This document shows positions 13,252 to 16,267 of a stretch of DNA of 16,267 bases, piece after piece. Under the pieces are notes generated by a model that had not been told where the DNA came from, made no database searches, and saw only the letters and a list, made by a program, of their open reading frames with translations. The position numbers were made by a program, and so were the translations under genes. The first letter of the stretch is position 1. Each line of letters opens with the position of its first letter. The stretch comes from JAKGBX01 sp965366835. Lineage in GTDB: Bacteria; Pseudomonadota; Alphaproteobacteria; Rhodobacterales; Rhodobacteraceae. The stretch is taken from NCBI GenBank assembly GCA_965366835.1, contig CBDUGF010000086.1:1-16267 (forward strand). Reading direction: 5' to 3'.

Positions 13252-13539
13252 TCAGCTGTTCACGCTGTCTTTCAGAGCCTTGGCGATGGTCATTTTCACC
13301 ACCTTGTCGGCGTCTTTCCTGATCTGCTCACCGGTAGCAGGGTTGCGCACCATGCGCTCGGGGCGCTCGCGGCAATAAATCTTGCCAACGCCGGGCAGGG
13401 TCACAGCACCACCGCCCGAAACTTCGCGGGTGATGATTGCTACAACTGCGTCAAGCGCGCCTGCGGCCGATTTCTTGTCGCTGCCCATTTCGTCTGCCAA
13501 CGCGGCAACTAGCTGGGTCTTGGTCATCGGTTTTGCCAT
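13252..13539 (-). CDS. HU-family nucleoid DNA-binding protein
   Basis: The 95-residue protein is a small histone-like DNA-bending protein that acts as a dimer on the chromosome. It shows the HU/IHF layout: an N-terminal helix pair (MTKTQLVAALADEMG, then KKSAAGALDAVVAII), the saddle LPGVGKIYCRERPERM (48-63), and the arm tip RNPATGE (65-71) with the intercalating Pro67. The C-terminus is KALKDSV. A cysteine (56) lies in the saddle where a hydrophobic residue is more common. The ATG at 13539 has AAGGAG upstream. It is downstream of amn on the same strand with a 131-base gap and probably has its own promoter. Confidence 0.95.
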   Translation of the reverse strand: MAKPMTKTQLVAALADEMGSDKKSAAGALDAVVAIITREVSGGGAVTLPGVGKIYCRERPERMVRNPATGEQIRKDADKVVKMTIAKALKDSVNS

Positions 13540-13670
13540 TTCTTGGTCTCCTTCACTTGCCCGAACTCTAGGGCCTCATTGCCGCCATATAACGGTATAT
13601 AGCAGATGAACACAACGAATAGTGGCTGTTTGCAAGCGAAAACATGCTTTTTGTGTCGCTTTTCGTGCTG
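13540..13670 (-). promoter_or_regulatory. Upstream region of the HU gene
   Basis: The HU ribosome site (AAGGAG) is followed upstream by an AT-rich near-palindrome, ATATAACGGTATAT (13587-13600), with perfect five-base arms. It could be a -10 region (TATATA on minus) or an operator. A -35 match (TTGCAA or TTGTGT) exists upstream, but spacing is not ideal for either. Near the amn end a weak stem (GCGA at 13636-13639 with TCGC at 13656-13659) might slow transcription out of amn. Confidence 0.35.
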
Positions 13671-15149
13671 TCAGAGGAATGCGGTTTCGTTGAAACTGCG
13701 CAACTTGCGCGAATGGAGCCGTTCCAGCGGCATATCGCGAAGCGATTCCATCGCGCGAATCCCGATCATCAGATGCCGCTCCACCTGCGTCTTGTAGAAG
13801 TCCGACGCCATTCCCGGCAGCTTCAATTCGCCATGCAGCGGCTTGTCCGAAACGCACAAAAGCGTGCCATAGGGTACCCGGAACCGGAAACCGTTGGCGG
13901 CAATCGTGGCGCTTTCCATATCCAGCGCGATCGCCCGGCTCTGGCTCAGCCGCTGCACCGGCCCCTTGTTTTCGCGCAGTTCCCAGTTGCGATTGTCGAG
14001 ACTGGCGACAGTGCCGGTGCGCATCACCCGCTTCAGGTCATAGCCCTCCAACTGCGTTTCGATCGCCACCGCCTTTTCCAGGGCGATCTGGATCTCGGCC
14101 AGCGGCGGCACCGGAACCCAGAGCGGAAGATCGTCGTCGAGAACCTTGTCCTCCCGAAGATAGGCATGGGCCAGCACGAAATCGCCCAGCGATTGAGAAT
14201 GCCTGAGCCCAGCACAATGCCCCACCATGATCCAGGCATGCGGGCGCAGCACCGCGATGTGATCGGTCGCTGTCTTCGCGTTCGATGGGCCAACCCCGAT
14301 ATTGACCAGCGTGATCCCCGATCCGTCGGCGCGTTTCAGATGATAAGCTGGCATTTGTGGCAGCGTTACCGGAATCGTCATCGGGGCGTCGGGCTCTGTG
14401 ATCTCGATATTGCCGGTGCCGACAAATCCGGAATAGCCGCTCGATGGGTCAGCCAACACCTTGCGCGCATAGGCTTCGAACTCGTTCACATAGAACTGGT
14501 AGTTGGTAAAGAGAACGTGGTTCTGGAAATGCTCCGGTTCGGTCGCCGTGTAATGGGCCAGTCGGGCCAGAGAATAGTCCACGCGCTGCGCGGTAAACGG
14601 CGCAAGCGGCATCTCTCCCGCCGGGCCGGGCTGGTGGGTTCCGTTCACGATATTGTCGTTGGTGGTGCTCAGATCGGGCGCATCGAACAGATCGCGCAAC
14701 GTGAAGTCGGCCGCGCCCTGCTGTGGCACCGATATCGCCGAATTGCCGGCAACGGCAAAATGCAACGGCATCGGTGTGTCCGATATGCCGATCTCGACCC
14801 GAACATCGTGATTCGCCATCACCAGTCTGATCTGCTGACGCAGATAGTTGGCGAAAAGCCTGGGCCGGGTGATCGTGGCCACATGGCAGCCCGGGGCCGA
14901 TACGCGGCCAAAGCTCAGGCGGCTGTCGATCTTGGCATAACTCGTGGTCTCGATGCGAATCTGCGGATAGCAGGCCCGCACCCGCGCCTTGGGAACGTCC
15001 CCGGCCATCGCGCTCATGAACCGGTCGCTCAGAAATTGCACGGCTTGGTCATAAAGCATGCAGAGCTGCTCCACAGCCGCATCCGGATCATCGAACATCT
15101 GCGGCGCGGCCACATCCGGCCCGATAAACTCACCGTTTTCCAACACCAT
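13671..15149 (-). CDS. amn: AMP nucleosidase
   Basis: AMP nucleosidase splits AMP into adenine and ribose 5-phosphate in the cytoplasm and helps set adenylate levels. The 492 residues are close to E. coli Amn (484). An N-terminal regulatory domain (about 1-180) is followed by a nucleoside-phosphorylase-like catalytic domain with NIGVGPSNAKT (283-293), IMVGHCAGLRHSQS (307-320), LDMESATIA (409-417) and CVSDKPLHGE (432-441). Asp435 matches the catalytic aspartate known from E. coli Amn. The C-terminal LHSRKLRSFNE is also family-like. The ATG at 15149 has GGGGA upstream. It is divergent from a VOC gene, with a small perfect hairpin (15163-15178) just before the ribosome site. Confidence 0.96.
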   Translation of the reverse strand: MVLENGEFIGPDVAAPQMFDDPDAAVEQLCMLYDQAVQFLSDRFMSAMAGDVPKARVRACYPQIRIETTSYAKIDSRLSFGRVSAPGCHVATITRPRLFANYLRQQIRLVMANHDVRVEIGISDTPMPLHFAVAGNSAISVPQQGAADFTLRDLFDAPDLSTTNDNIVNGTHQPGPAGEMPLAPFTAQRVDYSLARLAHYTATEPEHFQNHVLFTNYQFYVNEFEAYARKVLADPSSGYSGFVGTGNIEITEPDAPMTIPVTLPQMPAYHLKRADGSGITLVNIGVGPSNAKTATDHIAVLRPHAWIMVGHCAGLRHSQSLGDFVLAHAYLREDKVLDDDLPLWVPVPPLAEIQIALEKAVAIETQLEGYDLKRVMRTGTVASLDNRNWELRENKGPVQRLSQSRAIALDMESATIAANGFRFRVPYGTLLCVSDKPLHGELKLPGMASDFYKTQVERHLMIGIRAMESLRDMPLERLHSRKLRSFNETAFL

Positions 15150-15263
15150 CGAGCATCCCCAAGGCGCATAGCTGCGCCCAAATCACAAATCAATTCAGCC
15201 AAGTTGACACGCCCGCCCCCGGCTTTCAAGCTGCCCGCAACAATCTCGAAAGGACTTGGGTAA
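15150..15263. promoter_or_regulatory. Divergent control region of amn and the second VOC gene
   Basis: For the VOC gene, a perfect -35 TTGACA stands at 15204-15209, but the sequence 17 bases on (CAAGCT) is a poor -10. For amn, TTGATT with TATGCG at 17-base spacing is possible on minus. A perfect 6-bp hairpin (GGCGCA at 15163-15168 with TGCGCC at 15173-15178, loop TAGC) would overlap or immediately follow the amn start site and could be an operator or leader stem. Confidence 0.35.
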
Positions 15264-15683
15264 ATGGACTATGAAACGGTCTCGGCAGGTGCGTTCGGCG
15301 CTGCCCTGCACGGACTCGGGGTCAATATCCTGTGCCGCGATGTTCAGGCTACGGCGCAGTTTCTCAACACCGTGTTCGAGATGGGCATCCATCGCCTCAG
15401 CGATGATTTTGCCATTGTCACTTACGGCGAGGACGTGTTCCAGCTTCACGCCGACGCCACCTATGCCAGCAATCCGCTGCTCAACCTGCTGCCGGAAAAC
15501 CCGCCCCGCGGCGCCGGTATCGAACTGCGCCTCTATGATACCGATCCCGACGTCGCCGCAACCAGGGCCGAAGCCGCGGGCGCCCATATCCTGCAACCTC
15601 CGACAGACAAGCCGCACGGCCTGCGCGAGGCCTATATCCTTGATCCCGACGGCTATGCCTGGATCCCGTCGCGACCGCTCTGA
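15264..15683 (+). CDS. VOC-family protein, probably without bound metal
   Basis: The 139-residue protein has the vicinal oxygen chelate fold: GLGVNILCRDVQATAQFLNT (17-36), a second module from about residue 84 (GAGIELRLYDTDPDVAATRAEAAG), and a C-terminal DPDGYAWIPSRPL (127-139). The position that carries the metal-binding glutamate in glyoxalase-like enzymes (four after DPDG) is Ile134, and the first-strand histidine is also missing. A binding or resistance protein is therefore more likely than a metal enzyme. The ATG at 15264 has GAAAGGA about ten bases upstream. It is divergent from amn; no functional link is known to me. Confidence 0.85.
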   Translation: MDYETVSAGAFGAALHGLGVNILCRDVQATAQFLNTVFEMGIHRLSDDFAIVTYGEDVFQLHADATYASNPLLNLLPENPPRGAGIELRLYDTDPDVAATRAEAAGAHILQPPTDKPHGLREAYILDPDGYAWIPSRPL

Positions 15684-15759
15684 CCTGGATCCATATCCTG
15701 GAAGAAGCACTCACTTTCTTACACCTTCGGCTTCGCCGCCGCCCGATCAACGCGCCTCC

Positions 15760-15788
15760 TTGTCGATTGGCGGGCACATTCGCATATT
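15760..15788 (+). promoter_or_regulatory. Candidate promoter of the aldolase-like gene
   Basis: TTGTCG (15760-15765, four of six to -35 consensus) is 17 bases from CATATT (15783-15788, four of six to -10). It lies in the 193-base gap after the VOC gene and would give a leader of about 80 bases before the ATG at 15877. Nothing else is recognised in the gap. Confidence 0.4.
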
Positions 15789-15876
15789 TGGATCACGCCA
15801 CGTCTTGGGGTCGCAAACGGGCAAGACGGTCGCTTTCGTCCGTGGTGCGCTGGCAGAGCAATCAAGGGAGCCAACC

Positions 15877-16267
15877 ATGCCGGAAACTGCCTCGCGGCCC
15901 AATCTTGATCACTGGCAGGCGCGTGTCGATCTTGCCGCCGCCTTCCGCTGGACCGCACGGCTGGGCATGCACGAGGCCGTCGCCAATCACTTCAGCCTCG
16001 CCATCAATGACGATGGAAGCCGCTTCCTGATGAACCCCAACCAGATGCATTTCGCGCGTATCCGCGCCTCTGACCTGCTCGAGATCGACGCCAACGACCC
16101 CGCAACACTGAGCGGCCCCAACGCTCCGGACCCCACCGCCTGGGGCCTGCATGGCGCGCTGCACCGGCATTGCCCACATGCGCGCTGCGCCATGCATGTC
16201 CATTCGATTCACGCCACCGTGCTGGCCTCGCTCGCCAACAGCAGGCTTCCCGCGATCGACCAGAACA
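15877..16267 (+). CDS. Class II aldolase/adducin-like protein (5' part, cut by window end)
   Basis: The first 130 residues are visible; the gene runs off the right edge. The fold belongs to the class II aldolase/adducin family: AAFRWTARLGMHEAVANHFS (21-40) at the start, then LMNPNQMHF (51-59), and the zinc pair MHVHSIH (106-112) with His107 and His109. The third zinc histidine should lie past the edge. In fuculose-phosphate aldolase the catalytic glutamate precedes WRFH; here the matching place is Ala88 in TAWGLH, and ribulose-5-phosphate epimerases have Asp there. This protein therefore probably does not do the usual aldol cleavage. The ATG at 15877 has AAGGGAG seven bases upstream. The true substrate is unknown. 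Confidence 0.9.
   Translation, partial: MPETASRPNLDHWQARVDLAAAFRWTARLGMHEAVANHFSLAINDDGSRFLMNPNQMHFARIRASDLLEIDANDPATLSGPNAPDPTAWGLHGALHRHCPHARCAMHVHSIHATVLASLANSRLPAIDQN

Noticed and set aside
13644..15263. 539-codon open frame on plus, opposite amn
   Set aside because: Antisense to a full-length AMP nucleosidase; no domain seen in the plus-strand product.

Overview
The window looks like a piece of an alphaproteobacterial chromosome of the Rhodobacteraceae/Roseobacter kind. The evidence is GC-rich DNA, a Rhodobacter-like petABC (cytochrome bc1) operon, an HU protein of the type common in that family, and a GC-rich intergenic motif that I recall from many Rhodobacteraceae genomes (recalled, not searched). 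The genes are dense, mostly intact and of ordinary housekeeping or transport types. I see no prophage, insertion sequence, CRISPR array, tRNA or rRNA.

Layout. Bases 1-863 hold no convincing gene but are full of inverted and direct repeats, ending in a nested stem-loop just before petA. Then come petA-petB-petC (864-3562, +), a strong terminator, and a lone MFS transporter gene (3748-4968, +). Converging on it from the right is the thiamine uptake operon thiB-thiP-thiQ (8303 down to 5109, -), headed by a textbook TPP riboswitch (8349-8444, -). Divergent from it is aroC (chorismate synthase), followed closely by an AEC-family permease (+). The permease shares a four-base CTAG stop with a convergent pair: a DsbD-like CcdA membrane protein and an exported thioredoxin-like protein (-). 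Next are an EamA transporter (-) divergent from a small VOC protein (+), an HU gene (-), AMP nucleosidase amn (-) divergent from a second VOC protein (+), and the first 130 codons of a class II aldolase/adducin-like gene that runs off the right edge (+).

How the genes work together. PetA, PetB and PetC make the three catalytic subunits of the quinol:cytochrome c oxidoreductase in the cytoplasmic membrane. ThiB (periplasm), ThiP (membrane) and ThiQ (cytoplasmic ATPase) import thiamine, and the riboswitch should shut them off when TPP is plentiful. CcdA plus the exported thioredoxin would carry reducing equivalents to periplasmic thiols. The remaining genes look independent of one another.

Most worth a second look: the repeat-rich 5' region and the petA leader; the possible Shine-Dalgarno sequestration downstream of the TPP aptamer; the thioredoxin with Ser where the cis-proline normally sits; the cytochrome c1 that has lost the Rhodobacter disulfide but carries the known beta-branched substitute; and the aldolase-like protein without the catalytic acid. 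I did not find a clearly new multi-gene system.
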